The position numbers and the translations under genes are program-made. From Asterella californica (taxonomy: Eukaryota > Streptophyta > Marchantiopsida > Marchantiales > Aytoniaceae), in contig JAYKYS010000010.1 of NCBI GenBank assembly GCA_036924285.1, forward strand, positions 18,823,001 to 18,887,000: 64,000 nt of DNA. Reading direction: 5' to 3'. How positions within the stretch are numbered: position 1 is the stretch's first letter; each line of letters starts with the position of its first letter. Under the pieces are notes generated by a model. The model worked only from the letters and a program-made list of their open reading frames with translations. It did not search any database and was not told the DNA's origin. Shown here piece after piece: positions 46,017-59,237 of this stretch.

Positions 46017-47493
46017 GTATTAAGCACACATATGTAGAAAGACTCTTCGCTGTTTGGTATTACCACTACTTGTTCGCCTTGCCGGGACGGGTACTGTGCG
46101 CACATGTGTACATACACTGTTCGGTGTTTGCTATTACTTGCAGAAAGGGTTTCTAATTTCTATTTACCGAGTATAATCTTACGACCTGTTACGAAACATG
46201 TAGTAGACATGTGTGGCAAGACGAGTACGCTGTAAATATTGGAAACCGTTGCAAATAAAAAGTCGCCTTTTCTTTCATACTGTCAACTTGGTTTATTGCT
46301 CTGAATGCCGTGCTTGCCGGAAGGCAGTAGAGAAAATGAGAAGAGCCCGTATGGAATGTTTAACGAACCCCTTGTTCGGGAAAGAAACCAGGTCTTCCAG
46401 CTGGAACAAATTCCTGCACCGAGAACAACGAGGGGAACGGAATAAATTCGTACGCAGCAAACAATGACCGGTATTTTCAAAAACCCCAAGTAGCCGTAAA
46501 TGCACCCAAAGTGCTAAAAAAAACAGTTGGAAAAAAAAAAAACCGGACAAACCCTTCAAGACACCGAAGTGGTAGCGAGAATATTTGACATTAATACAGC
46601 AGCTGAAAAAGATCTGATCGTAGCAACACATGGGTGAATAATATGCAATGAATATCGTTAGTATTCCCGTGTGTATTAGAGGTGTCGTTTCATTTCACAT
46701 TTGATTATAATATTTGACCGTGACTCGGGAGAATGATGTGACATTTCGAACGCCTGGGCGCACAATATTGTGTGGATGAGATGATCAGCCCCCTCCATAC
46801 GTCTCCGTCACAAACAGTCTATTTCCTGGAACAGCTTGGGGAGATATATTTTCCAGTAATATCTTCCAGCTATGAAGACTTTACCCAATCCCCACGAAAT
46901 CATCGTCTTATACTTCACTTTCCGCCACTATCAGCCTTCTCTCAAACGAAGGTTTAATCCTCGTTAGAAAGTCGTTCCAGAGTCCTTTATTTGTGGTCCA
47001 GATCTGTCGATTGGTATAAAACTCCACACAACTGCTTAACAACACAATGATTCCTGCATAAAACGGAAACTACAACACTACGCTTGCACCATAACTCCGA
47101 CCTCCGGATTAAAGCTACAATAGGAAAGGTAGAAACCGCAAAACTACTGTCTCATCAACATTAACAACATGATCCCATTGGAAGTCGACAAATTTGATTC
47201 GAAAAGTGAAACCACTTGCCAGATGACAAGTATTCTGATTAACTACAATTTAATTCTACACTTTCGATAACTCCGTATCTATTCGACGATCTCCCATTCA
47301 TCTGAATACTACATGAATATACATTCGGCTCCCAACTGGGCCCCCTACAACCAGCCCTCAATTCTTGCTTCCTATCTTTAACACTATACAAACCGGAGGT
47401 TCCTTAAATTCAACTTCTACGATACTCAAGTAGTGCAGTATCAGAACTGGTAAGCTTGGTCTCTTAAGTTTTCCTCCTAATTGTCGAATCAGG
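46017..47493. other. Spacer between the Rep-like ORF and the ARID gene 3' end
   Basis: No coding region recognised. The right part should include the 3' UTR of the ARID-HSP20 gene (minus strand). A 12-A run lies near 46533. Confidence 0.5.
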
Positions 47494-50400
47494 CTATTGG
47501 AAACTATGAGCGAAGGGCACACGTACGAACAGCTGACCGTAGAGGGTTACAACAGCCGACGTGTGATGAGCATCTATTTTCGAAGGCAAGTTAATAACCT
47601 GCAACCATGAACGCCGGTAGAACTCATTAACTTCGAAATCAGTGAAAGCCCAAAGCCGTAATAATTAACTGATAATAGCGTTTCACTGTAACAGACTATT
47701 CTTCGCATGCTGCATCCTGGGAGGAATCCAGTTTCCTCATATTACAAATCCCAATGACGAGACAGAACCATGTACAAATCCTTGAACAACTACCAAATGT
47801 TAGTACCTCTGCTGCACAGCTTACCTTCCTAAATGCTGTTACGCCCCATGGATTGCTCGGCTGTTCGGGCGACCCACAAATAACCACCCGTCCGCCTTCT
47901 TCACACTGGATTCGTACCTGCAACGGAGCCACAACTCGTGAACCCAAATTGTACAAGACGAATACTTCATATTTTCCTCTCAAATACCTTCATGCCCTGG
48001 CAAAAAACGTAAAATTTGTAAAGGAACACTTCACCCCACGATCACTCAAGAACTTTTGGGTACTGTTCTTGACTCCAGTTTGCAAAATATGTTAATTTTA
48101 GTTCAACTGAAGTTCGCGTCTTAAAACACTCGAGAAAACACATCAGATGGAAAAACGAGAAGCTGTATAAACTAGCAACAACCAAGAAGGCAAATCAGGC
48201 AGAACAGGTTTACCTCTTCTCGAGCGAGGCCTGGTACAAGAGCGTAAATCTCATAGCCGTCCGTCTGCCAACAAATGCAAGTACATCCATCCACTTTCCT
48301 TATCAGGAAATTTTTATGATCCAGAGCGATCCCTTAGGGACTTGAACCACGTCCTCAACTCCATTATCAACAGAGCTCCTTCTGGAGCGCTGGAATACCT
48401 TCTTTCAGGGTGAGGACACGAGACAGCTCACTTGTCCACCTTTTAACTTATACCGCTAGTACTCCCAAAAGTGGTCAGACTCTCCGACTCATGTCGTTGC
48501 GTGCAAGGAGGAAAGACTCCACTGGGTGAGGACACAAGACAGCTCACTTGTTCACATTTAACCTATACCGCTAGTACTCCCGAAATTGGTCAGACTCTCC
48601 AACTCATGTCGTTGCGTGCAAGGAGGAAAGACTACACTGGCCAACACCGGGAAAAGTTCCGTTATTTCCGGAAAGAAGAATAGGAAACAGTCAGGTAGAA
48701 GTTCCAAACCAAGAAGTGGAACTGCAGCCATCACAGGCCTATCCTTAGAGGTGGATGAAGAAGTGCCGAGGACTAAGGGAATGAATATGTCTGGGCTGAA
48801 TACTCGGTGGAATAAAACCAATGATGCTGACTGTGTCAGAGACTAAGCCCACTATCCGGACAACAATAGGCTCTAGGCAGAAGGCAAGCAGAAGGAGACC
48901 AGGAACGATTCAAGTGATTGGAAACCACCCGCCCCTGAAGTTAGAGACTGATGACTTTCGTCTTCTGTGGCTTGTAAAACCCCAAGAAGTCATGCAGGTG
49001 GCAGAGGTGATGCTCAACAACCAGCTCCACATCTGCAGGTCAAGAGACATAAGGGTCAACTTACACATTTTAAACTGCAACACTACACTGAGCTTAGTGT
49101 AACGTGCAGAATTCAAGCAGACAACAACCAGGTAGGTAAATATTTGGATGGCTTCGGTGGACCGTGGGTGGTCTCCAAATATGATTCCATACGAGCAACC
49201 CATACCGTCCAAAGCCTGATACGAACATTCACTCTGAATCGTATCGTTTCATTTTGTAAGCGTACCAAGCTTTTCTACTCGTCAAGGACGGGAGGAAATC
49301 ACCGGAAAGAGGAACCTAGCAAGGTGCCACTTCGCCGGTAAGACTTTACAAACCGTAAAGCTAAGCGTGTGCGAATGAAGCTGAGTTCATCCTGTCAAGT
49401 CAAAGACATATGAACTGAGCTTAAGACTTCGGCCAAAGCGCCCTAAGGTACTAGCGGAACCAACAATTACCACCGGAGAGATGATAAATCCGTCAGACAG
49501 GATACTTGGGAATCCAATTAATGTCTCCGGCAAGTAGGCATAACATAAATACAGCCATAGTTACAAGGAGCATTGTGCAGGATTTAACCGAAGGTAAAAC
49601 CTGACATGGATGCCTCCAAAAGTAAAGGAAAGGACAAGGTGAAAGGACAAGCAGTTCATGGGTACGCTAGGTTTCTTGTTTGAAAGGTATTGTTGATTAA
49701 GGTACACTGGAGTGAGCATCGTGGTACCAGATCTAGTTTCGTCCACAATCTAGATGGTTGTATTTCTCTACAGGTGTTAGACAAGGATAGATTGAATAAC
49801 ACTCGTAAGGAAAGAGAAAAGAAACCACTCCCTGCAGTCTCACGCCCTTCAGGTCCTTCCTGCGTAAATCCACAGAAAGCATCCTATGGACCCACAGGCA
49901 TGTTGACAAACGAACAGATTCCGGATGGCGATTTTCTAGATCAGAGAATAACATTACAACACGCAAGAAGCATGCACCGCAAATTCATTACGGTCGCAGC
50001 AGTCGACTCAGTTTGTACAGCCAATAGGAGAACAGTACAACATAGAGAAGCGAGAACAGGACCGCAGGGAGGAAAGACGAACATCGAAAAGGTAAATTTG
50101 TCGTTAAGTGCGTCACACACAGAGACACATGTATGTCTGTACACGTGCACGCAACGCACAGTGGTCAGTGGCTGAAACCAGTCTTTTAGTGCGTACTGAA
50201 GTACAAAATGCGAAAGCAGGTGTTATAAGCACAGTAGATTCCTAATTCCCTTAGCACCAAGTAGCTGAGGACAAGGAAGAGAAAAAGAGAAGACAAAGAT
50301 ACAAGAAGAAAAGAAACAGAGGACAGAAATGTCATAAGGAGGGAAGAAGAGAAAGAAAAGATGAACTGCTTTAACTGGGGGAAGCGCGGGAGTCCTCCTA

Positions 50401-53400
50401 CACGAACTCTTGAGTAAGTACCACCTGGGGCGGTGCTCCAACAAGGAACTCGTCCCAACGGACCGCCCTTCTTAACCAGATTACAACCTTCGCACAACAG
50501 AAGTACAAAAACCCCCTTGAAAATTGACATCTTTTGACGCAAATGGTCGAGGGACCTGCGCGCCATAACTTGCCGATGAGTTTTCCACTTCTGTTCGAGC
50601 GATTACATCATGGTATTTATGGCGGCGAACGGGATGAATAACATCGTCACTTCCAGTCAACGAAGGCCCAGGTTGACGAGAATATGGTCGGGTGGGGTAG
50701 CCATGTCGAAATCAGGAGTCCCGACATGACGCGGTAACTTCTCGAGTGGAACCGAACACGGTGTCAAAATCACGAGTGGTCTCAAGCACGCAAAGCGGGC
50801 TAAGACGAGACACTAAAAGGGAGTAAGCTCAGACGATTCTGCTCAGCACAGGAACTCGACAGATGTCGCGAACGGAAAGGCGTAAAGAGGCAAAGAAAGA
50901 ACCCTCCGTTTCCTATACTGGAAAGAGAGAAGTGGTAAACCACATGGCAAGACTGAAAATATGCTGTCGTCTTGCGGCAATTCATTCCAGTCCGCGCGAA
51001 GCGTCTCATCAAGTCGGTAAAACCAAGTTAGCATTCTTGATCCTGATCGCAACAACAAACCACGCGACTGGACAATAATGAATCTAAAGGGAAGGCACAA
51101 CCGTTACTTCTGCCGAACGATTCAGAGGTATAGTACGAACACTCTTCAAGCTCAGTTCGGACTGTTCAAATATTCGTTGACGAACTGGTCAAGAACTGCA
51201 TCCAACCATTTTTTAACCTGCTTTATCTGTTGGGATGCAACCAAAAGTAGCTCGGGTGCTTCGGGGCGAATTTGCCAAAAGGCCTAAGCGAATTCCTTCA
51301 GCAAAAGGTCCTTAATTCATCAGGTGCGGTCTACTGTATCTGAAAAGTAGCTAGATCTTATCCAGCCTACGTAAACACCATTAGCCGGACGAAAACATCT
51401 AAGAAGTTCAAAGATTGGTCCCGACCGAAGAGGGAATCCAGAAGAAGTCAATTCTAGTCTTGCCTTTCCACATACTGAATTCCGTTAGATATTGACAGGG
51501 AGGCATATATTCCTTCGTCCGGAATGGCAGATTTGCGAATTCGTGAAACTGAAAAACAGGGTTACAATTTGCTCCCGCAACGGATGATGACAGACTGGAA
51601 CGAAATAATCTTCAAAATAAAGTCACTATTAGACAGCTACGTGGATAACTGCAAAAGGCACTCAGCACAAAATCAACCTAAAACCTAGACAAACTAAAAG
51701 CAATACATGATTAATTCCCGAAGTACAGAGCAAGTGCCACTTACATTTCTATAGGCGTTGATTTTGACCCAGTCTGCAGGGGGGCCGTCATCTGTTATCA
51801 CCAACTTAAGGCCCTTCATAGGCTCCAAGCTGGTGCTCTTGGCGCCATGCTTTGAGCGGTCCTGTTTCGATGACTTCTTCAACAAGGGGCCGGGCTTCCC
51901 CATATTTGCACCGGCGCCAAGTGTGTTCTCATGAGGAACGTCATCCAAAGACCGAGACCTCACTCCTTTTGATCGGGCAACCTTCACTGCTCTCTCCACC
52001 AACGAAGCAGTCTCTTTACGTTTTGTGCCACCTGGAGCAAGAGTGAAACAGTCCGGTTGTGTAGCAAGTAGTTTCCAACACTCCACTATCAGAACTCATT
52101 TCCGCTTGATGACCGAGCTATCAACAGAGAATCAGAAAAACGAGTAAGGACAGGATAACACAAAAGAAACAAAGTTTTATCATACCCAAACTCTTCAACT
52201 GCTTCTCCTTCTTCAACACGCCGCTCTTTTCCTATCAACCCCACATTCCCATGCCGGCAACATCCACGTCAATACATGACGACTTTACCAGCGTGTGTAA
52301 AAAGGCTACTTTTGGGACTTCCAAGCATAAAGCATCCCACTCCTCACATGCTGCTCTCACATGCTGCTCACCTGGATTTAACTATCTGAAAGCAGCAAGA
52401 AAGCTTGGACTGTAAGACTTAAATCTGAATGCCTGTGACAAAGCTAAGTCCATCCGAATTTAAAGGAATTTCAAGCTCGTGAGAAGGTTCTACCTTAATG
52501 ATTGGATCTCCAACCTCCCCGTTACCAACTCTCTGAGAATGCCAACCTTGCATAGCTCGCGCAGCGGCGTCTCTCCTCGCTCTTCCTGACCCAGATGCTG
52601 CTGCTGCATTGGGCTGCGCCGACCAGCGGGGAGAAGAGTTAGTCTGATAGTCCCGTGTCACACAATCGACACATCCTGGTGTCTCCAATATCTCCAAGGT
52701 ACTATATTGCAGACGAATAAATTAACAGGGAAACTCTTTTTCTCGTTCTTGATTCCAGTGAGAAATCTAGAGGAATAGGTGGTCAGTGCGCATCTAGAAG
52801 AATCTGCTAGATCCAACCCTGTTAATATTATAATTAACAGAAATTAAAGCTACCTGTGAAGAAGGCGTCGTAGGAGACATCGCAGCTTGGTTGTCAAATG
52901 CAGAAAGACCTGTTTCCGACTGATTTGGATCTTTTCCTCCAAAACTTGAAGGTAAAGATCCACCCGTTTGAAATCTCTCGTAATCCAACAATGCCTGCAT
53001 TACCGACCAAAGTTGATACCAAGGAAGAGCAAACTAAAAATGCAGAGGAGTGAAAACCATAATATAAGACAACCCGACGTTATTTCCGCAGCTTAACTTG
53101 CTCCTCCAGACGAATGCGGTCAGGGTCGAGGCTGACGTTAGGAGACAAACACTGATACTGCGCTCAGTGTACACTTGCGAGAGTTGAGAGAGAGAGGATT
53201 TAGCGTATCAGAACCTGGAGAGCTAACTTGCTAGTCTTGCTACTGAGAAGGTCAACTTGTTCAAGATGGTCCGGCCCACGGTGAATGAAAAGAAACCTGC
53301 CACCTCGTGGATACATCAAGCTAGAGGGCAACATGAAAATATGTCATTCGAACAGCTCGCCTTCCTAATGGACGGTTCCTTATTCGGAACTCTGACAGAT

Positions 53401-56400
53401 GAGTTGGCAGTGGTGGTGGTTATAAGATCATATATTAAAGCTATCGACACCGAAACTGTCATCAGAATGCTTTCTATGTAACGGTGGTTCAAGCTAAACG
53501 AGGTCGACTAACAATGGTCCCCGGGTTTGAAGAAATCAAATACAACGTCAGTATCTCATTCCAACGCGTGCAACGTCCTCAAAGTAAAGAACAAATACCG
53601 ATTGCAAAGAGTCTCAAGAAAGAGAACAGCATCTGTGGAAGGAAGACGAAGCGAGAACAGGTTCGCCAGAGTGTGAGGAATTACCTTCTCGTAGAAACCG
53701 CGAAAGGACCATGAGATTGTAGTGCAGGTCCTGGCATTAAGAACGAATACAGAACAATCAGGGAAACATTTGATTCGACTGCAGAATTGCATAAGTTCCC
53801 TGCCAGAAGAGCAACTCTCTGAAAGTTCGCCATCAGCACAGTTTAAACATCGTACAGTCCAGTACCTTCACTATACTGGTGAGCTACGGGAACAATCGGA
53901 TATTTGCAATCCATAAACTACAAAATCTTCTTGCTCGATTATATCCAATTTAGACAATCAACCACTTCTAAACGGTAGGAGAATCAAGCGACAGATCAAC
54001 ACTGCTCAACTACTATGCTAACCATTTGACATTTAAGGTACCCTCCGACTGTGAATTTGATAATGGAGAAGTAACACATCTGTCTGATCTACAGTGACAG
54101 AGAGATTTGCTGTACTCGCTTTTTCTTTTCGACCTGATCAGTGATCAGGTCAGGTCTTACGTTTCGGCGATTTAAACGGTTAATTATCGAGGTCAACATA
54201 GATATTTTAATTAACTGAGGGAGTGCTACGTCGGACGTAAACCTTCTACAATCCATCAAAGGTGGTCAACAAGGCTGTCTTGATCCGGTACGACTGATTC
54301 GCTACGCGAAGCCAATCCGAGGAAGGGTTTAAGTTTGCCTCTCTACAACGGAATATCTCGAAATAATGCGCTAACCAGATACACCTCAAAGAGGTCCACT
54401 TAGTAGCCCTATACAACAGAAATGGCATCAGGTACCTAAAGTGAGGAGTTGTAAAAGTAAGATCTCATCCGATCAAAATCTGTGCCCCGAAGCGAAATCA
54501 CTCTACTAATTATATCGTCCTAGCAGACATTTCAAAAAGCACTCATGACACGTTTCAACACCAGTAACTGATGTGCGGAGTTCCCAGACATGAAAAAGTC
54601 AATCTTAGCTAGAAGTAGATACTCACTTGGGGGGTTTGAACTGTTCTCCAACTTGTCGCCATAACTTGCCAGAAGTCACCTACAACAAAGGTATATCTCA
54701 TCAGGTTTCGACATGCTATCCACAACAGCAACGCGTAGACAATGACGCAAGGCGACATATATCTGGGTACATCGGAGAACCAGTTTCCGGAGAAACAGTA
54801 AGTTGCCCGACACACTTAGGTAACCCCCAAAGAGTCTTAAACCCAGGGACGCTAGGCGACATATATATTGTCACACGGGTAAAGCAGCTTTCAGAGAAAA
54901 CAGTGACTTCGCCCGCACATTAAAGGTAAGCCCAAAATAGTTTTGAACCCATGTAAGTACAAGGTGAGTAACGAGGAGTGGTAACATGTATGCTGACGCT
55001 AGGCGACATATAGATAAGAGCATCACAACTAAGGAGCGTTTGATGCAAGCATTACTCCAAATACTTCTCCACAACCGGTAGACAACATTCACGGAAAGTT
55101 TTGCCACTTGCTATACCTGTTCGTATCCTCCAAGAGAAGTCACGGCCTTCCACAATCTGCCACCCATCGGGCAAGAAACAATCAACAACGGCGATATAAT
55201 TTTCTTAATTCATCAAACGGGGAAATGATCATTACGGCAAAAGGAATCTGACGTATAACACACGAGTCAGTCTTATATGTCCGGTCCATCACACACGATT
55301 CAATCTTATAATCAATGCAACACATGACAGTAATCATTGAAAAGCAAACGATCAGTAACGAAGCAGGGCATCTGGAGAGCGACAAGTCCCAACGAAACAA
55401 AAGCAAGATTACAGACTGGACAGAAGCTAATGGGACTAAAGCTACTTCGACACAAGCTACAAAAGCTTCTAGCCGCAGACTTGGCAAACTGAGACTATCC
55501 AGTTTAAAGAGCCGCTCTCCGGTATGACCTCAGATATTCCTCTCTGCCGAATTGCCATTTACAAGACTTAAATGCTATAGCAGCTGTGTAAGCTGCCTGC
55601 CAGCTCAATCATCAACGATTTCCCTGGTCAAGCTTACTGGCCTAACCCCTCTGATCGATTATCGAAGGACAGGACCCACTGAACATGCTCTTTTCATGGT
55701 CCAACGCTACAAGAGTCCTAGTCTCGACGCGCGATCGAAGGCTTCGCCAAGGCAGGGTGCAGGGTGACAAGAGAAAACAAGATATACCAGAGACAAATAA
55801 TTATGACCCGCTAAGAAAACGCGCCAGCTACTCTACACTGAGTCTTTAGAATGAGACGCAGTCAAAACAAGCTTCGCGATTTACTCTAAACAACTCCGTT
55901 ACAGCTGATTTGAGTATTAGGCAACCACAACTAAAAGCTTGACACTCATCCCTACTAACGTAATTCACGTCCAGAAAATCAACGCGCTATATCACTTGGA
56001 ACATCCTGATGTTTCAGTCCGCAGCTTCGAGCATAGGAGAGATACGAGCGTAAGAGTAAAGTTAGAGCGTGAAATGCACGATATGTGACACTTACGTCAG
56101 CACATTCAGCTCTTTTATCGCAGGAATAAAGTAAAACAGTAAGAGGCCAGATATACGACGCTTACTTCAGCACATTCAGCTCTTCTCCGTAAAACTTGGG
56201 AGCTTTATACTCCAAGTTCCGATCCCTGAAAAAATTTTCAAGGACCCTCGTGAAAGCGATCTGCTCCTCAATACTGCCGTCCTTGTCGTCCACCTCGTCC
56301 TCTTCCACCTCTTCCTCCTCTACCTCTTCTTCTTCTACCTCCTCCTCCTCTTCTTCTTCCTCTTCCTCCTCCATCTTTTCATCCTTCGAGGAGACCAGTC

Positions 56401-56842
56401 TCCCTTGTAGCGGTTCTTCCTCCTCTTCCTCTTCTTCTTCCTCTTCCTCCTCTTCTTCCTCCTCTTCCTCCTCTAGTTCCTCGTCGTGTTTTTCCTCTTC
56501 CCTCATTACTCTTTCTTTCTTGGCACCTTCTTTTCGTTCTCCCACTTTCATTTGGACCTCCTTCTCCTCCACATCCTTCTCGTCTATTTTCATCTCCTCG
56601 ACCTTCTTGTCGTCGCCTTTGCTGAACCCTTCTTCAGTTCCTGCTTTCTTGGTGAAGAGTCCCTCGGCGCTCACATTCGTTGCTTGCTTCACGTCCCGAG
56701 ACCGTAAACTCTCCGTATGCTCGCCACTCGAAGTTTTCACCACCTCGGCTTCAGCAGGCTCCTGCGGTGCATCGGTCACTGTAGGCTGGCTATCTATGGT
56801 GGCCGACGCTCCATTCCCAATTTCAGTTTCAGGCTCTGTCAT
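47494..56842 (-). CDS. ARID domain plus HSP20-like domain nuclear protein (plant ARID5/6 type)
   Basis: Eleven coding exons on the minus strand: 56842-56166, 55156-55117, 54679-54627, 53730-53685, 52994-52854, 52613-52494, 52231-52186, 52031-51745, 48264-48214, 47917-47825 and 47598-47494 (TAG). All use GT/AG and the phases join to one 552-residue frame. Residues 1-185: acidic, with a long Glu run. About 190-280: ARID domain, with AFTRVLENFFRDRNLEY, KFYGEELNVLKLWKAVTSLG, TSGKLWRQVGEQFKPPKTCT and ISWSFRGFYEKALLDYE. Then ARAMQGWHSQR, and a basic stretch KRKETASLVERAVKVARSK. About 455-552: HSP20/alpha-crystallin-like fold (ADWVKIN, YEIYALVPGLAREEVRIQ, GSPEQPSNPWGVTAFRKVIN, YGQLFVRVPF). Plants have this exact domain pair in ARID5/ARID6-type proteins, thought to act in chromatin complexes at AT-rich DNA. 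The role is inferred from family. ATG 56842 was chosen because no upstream in-frame ATG was found. Confidence 0.93.
48265..51744 (-). other. Intron 8 of the ARID-HSP20 gene (3480 bp)
   Basis: Donor AAT|GTAAGT and acceptor TGGCAG|ACGGACGG are both phase 0. Other introns are 160-1010 bp, so this is the outlier. It holds a 116-bp tandem repeat (48411-48642). The frames of 60-160 codons inside it have no domains. Confidence 0.8.
48411..48642. repeat. Tandem duplication, period 116 bp, in intron 8
   Basis: Two copies begin TGAGGACAC(G/A)(A)GAC at 48411 and 48527 and share TATACCGCTAGTACTCCC, GGTCAGACTCTCC(G/A)ACTC and ATGTCGTTGCGTGCAAGG. About 90 percent identical by eye. Confidence 0.9.
54745..55020. 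repeat. Diverged repeats in intron 2 of the ARID gene
   Basis: The phrase (GC)(T)AGGCGACATATA recurs at about 54750, 54858 and 55001. The first two copies also share AGAGAAACAGT(A/G) and a C-rich block before AAAGAGT/TAGTTTTGAACCCA. Age and origin unknown. Confidence 0.6.
56086..56190 (-). repeat. Duplicated exon 1 end with a second 5' splice site
   Basis: On the minus strand AAGAGCTGAATGTGCTGAA|GTAAGC (true donor, after 56166) is repeated as AAGAGCTGAATGTGCTGAC|GTAAGT (after 56096), 70 bp apart. The second donor matches the consensus at least as well. Using it would add 70 bases and shift the frame. Confidence 0.75.
56278..56505 (-). repeat. GAG/GAA low-complexity tract coding the Glu run
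   Basis: CTC/TTC repeats on the plus strand encode two acidic blocks, one of about 20 consecutive Glu codons, inside exon 1 of the ARID gene. Length is likely polymorphic. The Ser-rich frame on the opposite strand (56196-56942) is its shadow. Confidence 0.85.
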
Positions 56843-58343
56843 GACAGCCACCCTCTTTCCACTATGGCAATATGTGTGCAAAAATCCTGGCTGGGAAATC
56901 CGATTTCGGAATGGCGGCAAAAGGACTAGCTTTCAAGAATGACAAACTGTTCAAGGGCGAAAATGCAGCAGAGCCTGGTGATACACAGTGGGTGACCTAG
57001 CAAAAGACCAGAGCACGAGCGCAAACAAAAAGACAGACACGAAACTACAGCTGAAGGGAACTCTTGATACAATGATGAAAAAAGTTTGTGCTGAAGATGC
57101 GAATCAGGAAGCACAGTTCCAACAGCAATCTCTAGCAGTCGTGACCTCACACGTATGACGGTTGTGCAGAGTGTAAAACCACACCGAGAGGTACAAAACA
57201 CGTACCCTAACCAGCGAATCGAAAAAACCCAAACCCCCGATGCCAATCGACTCCACAACCACTCCTTGTCTGGAATGATCACAATGCGCTACTGAAGACC
57301 AGCTGACCTAATGGTTCGAGATACGGCACTCACAGCCTTCCTTCCTTCCCTCCCTCCCACCAATTTTCTTGGACCGATCTTTTACCACCGACACCGAATA
57401 TATTAACCCTCCTTCCAACGAAGTGCACACGACATGATTTCTACCGAAGCCCCTCCATGCTTTCTCTGCTCTCTAGTCGGAGACCACCAGCACCTCCTGG
57501 TCTCTCCACCCTTGCACCCCACTTTCCCCAGAACAAAGATGTCGCAATCACAATCACTCCGCCCTAGATAGGAAAAATATTCCGAACTCACATTTTCCCT
57601 GCTGCTCCCAATGGTGGTCTTCCTCCTCAGGGGCGACTGTCGCCTGAACCCTCTCCCTCGTTCATGTCCTCGACCCTACTCGTCCTCGGAGCGTTCCCTT
57701 GCCCTTCCCCTTCCCTTGCTAGCGCGTAAACTCCGACATCTTCAGGCGACTCAGCCTAAGAGGAGTACCTCAACTCAACCAAGCCCGAATGTGTGTGCGT
57801 CCCTGTAGGGCTGTGATTTGCGCCGCCCACTGACATATACTCCAGATGCTGGAACGAACAGAAAGAGCCGTTTTCCATAACAAGGTCAACTACTATACTT
57901 TGGTTGTGTTTCCATCTTGTTTTATACATTAAATTAAACTCCATCTTCTGGCCACTTTACCACGACCTCTCTCTATTTCGTCACCAAATGCACATTCTTT
58001 ACTCCTGCCATCCTCTATTATAAACTCGCTCGCTCTCTTCCTTTAGCTTGTCCATCGGTTTCCTGCTGCGGAATTCTAGACCTAAAAGCTCGTGAGCAGG
58101 ACAGATCAGAATGCTCTTTGTGTTGTACTTCATGTTCAATGAAGCTCCATCACAATACTATCAACAGGAGTTTCACGCTATTGATGATGGCAATATTCAA
58201 AGATGTATATCACCGATCAATTAACCAGTTTGTTAAGGAATTAGGATACATCATCAACTCGAACTCGAATTTGAAGTTGGTACAATTAATTTTAATTAGG
58301 ATATTCACCTCATGTATACTTAGAAAGCAGGAGAGCTTTCATT
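56843..58343. other. Upstream region of the ARID gene, no other gene recognised
   Basis: Should contain its 5' UTR and promoter. A CT-rich stretch (57340-57370) could mark the start region. The small frames at 57403-57808 show no domains. AT content rises from 58.0 kb. Confidence 0.5.
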
Positions 58344-58389
58344 AATTTATGCACTAACCCTTCCGGCGAGAAAGGTTAGGCAGTAAATT
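58344..58389. repeat. Hairpin repeat, copy 1
   Basis: Arms AATTTATGCACTAACC and GGTTAGGCAGTAAATT around the loop CTTCCGGCGAGAAA. Shares TAACCCTTCCGGCGAGAA with the copy at 59672. Followed by CTTATGGGTT..CTCCAGGT(C/T)TG.CTAA sequence also found after the other copies. Confidence 0.7.
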
Positions 58390-59237
58390 ATTGGGTAAAT
58401 GAAATGAGGGTGTTTTCTGAATCCAGTCCCCGACTTATACTCGTAGCAGCATGAGAGTCAATGTTACACTTATGGGTTCTGCTTGGATCTGTTGGCAACT
58501 CCAGGTCTGCTTAACACTTTGTAGTTATAGAAAAATGAATATTTAAAATAACTTATTATAATATTTTTACATAATGTTTATATATTTATCGATAACATAA
58601 AATACAGTTCGATGTACAAGGCCGTGAGAAGGATACGCGTGACACTTATTTGTACTAAAGCATATTCACAGCAATACATTAATAACAATAACAACAATAA
58701 AACTCATTATTTTCTGAAGTACATTCATCTATGATAAGCATCATTCTCGAAGTTACATGGTATTTATTCAGCTGTAGGACTTCATACCCCACCTCGTATT
58801 CTTAATATACCTTGAGTATATCTGTACATGCATGTATATAATAGTGTGAATTATTACATACGTTGTAGAGCTTGATTATCAGATTAAATACACACATACT
58901 ATAGACATTACTTTTCGGTTTTTGGCTTTGGGATCGATTATCCATGTCACAATGGAAGAGTAGGGTAGAGTGAAGTGCGAGAGAAGAACGAAGGAGGGAA
59001 TGTCGGCTAAGAGATGCAACAAACCTTCAAAGTCTTTTTTCCATATCTTCCGTCTCCTCCCTTGCTCATTAAGTTACTACTTCCTTGCATATTTCCTGAG
59101 CAAAGCTTCACATATTTGCCCATTCAAGTTAGGAAGAGGGAGAATATACATGGCTTTTAATTTATCTCTTAATCTTTCCTCTTGGAAGAGTTAGGATATA
59201 AACTAAAAGCTGAGAAATTGGAAGTATTTATATTGGT

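Noticed and set aside
47696..47983. Single 95-codon frame including KYEVFVL as one exon
   Set aside because: The acceptor CCGTTGCAG at 47918 is in phase, and a separate exon at 48214-48264 supplies the matching YALVPGLAREE segment, so the KYEVFVL part is intronic.
56196..56942. Plus-strand serine-rich 248-codon frame
   Set aside because: Shadow of the GAG/GAA tract of ARID exon 1.
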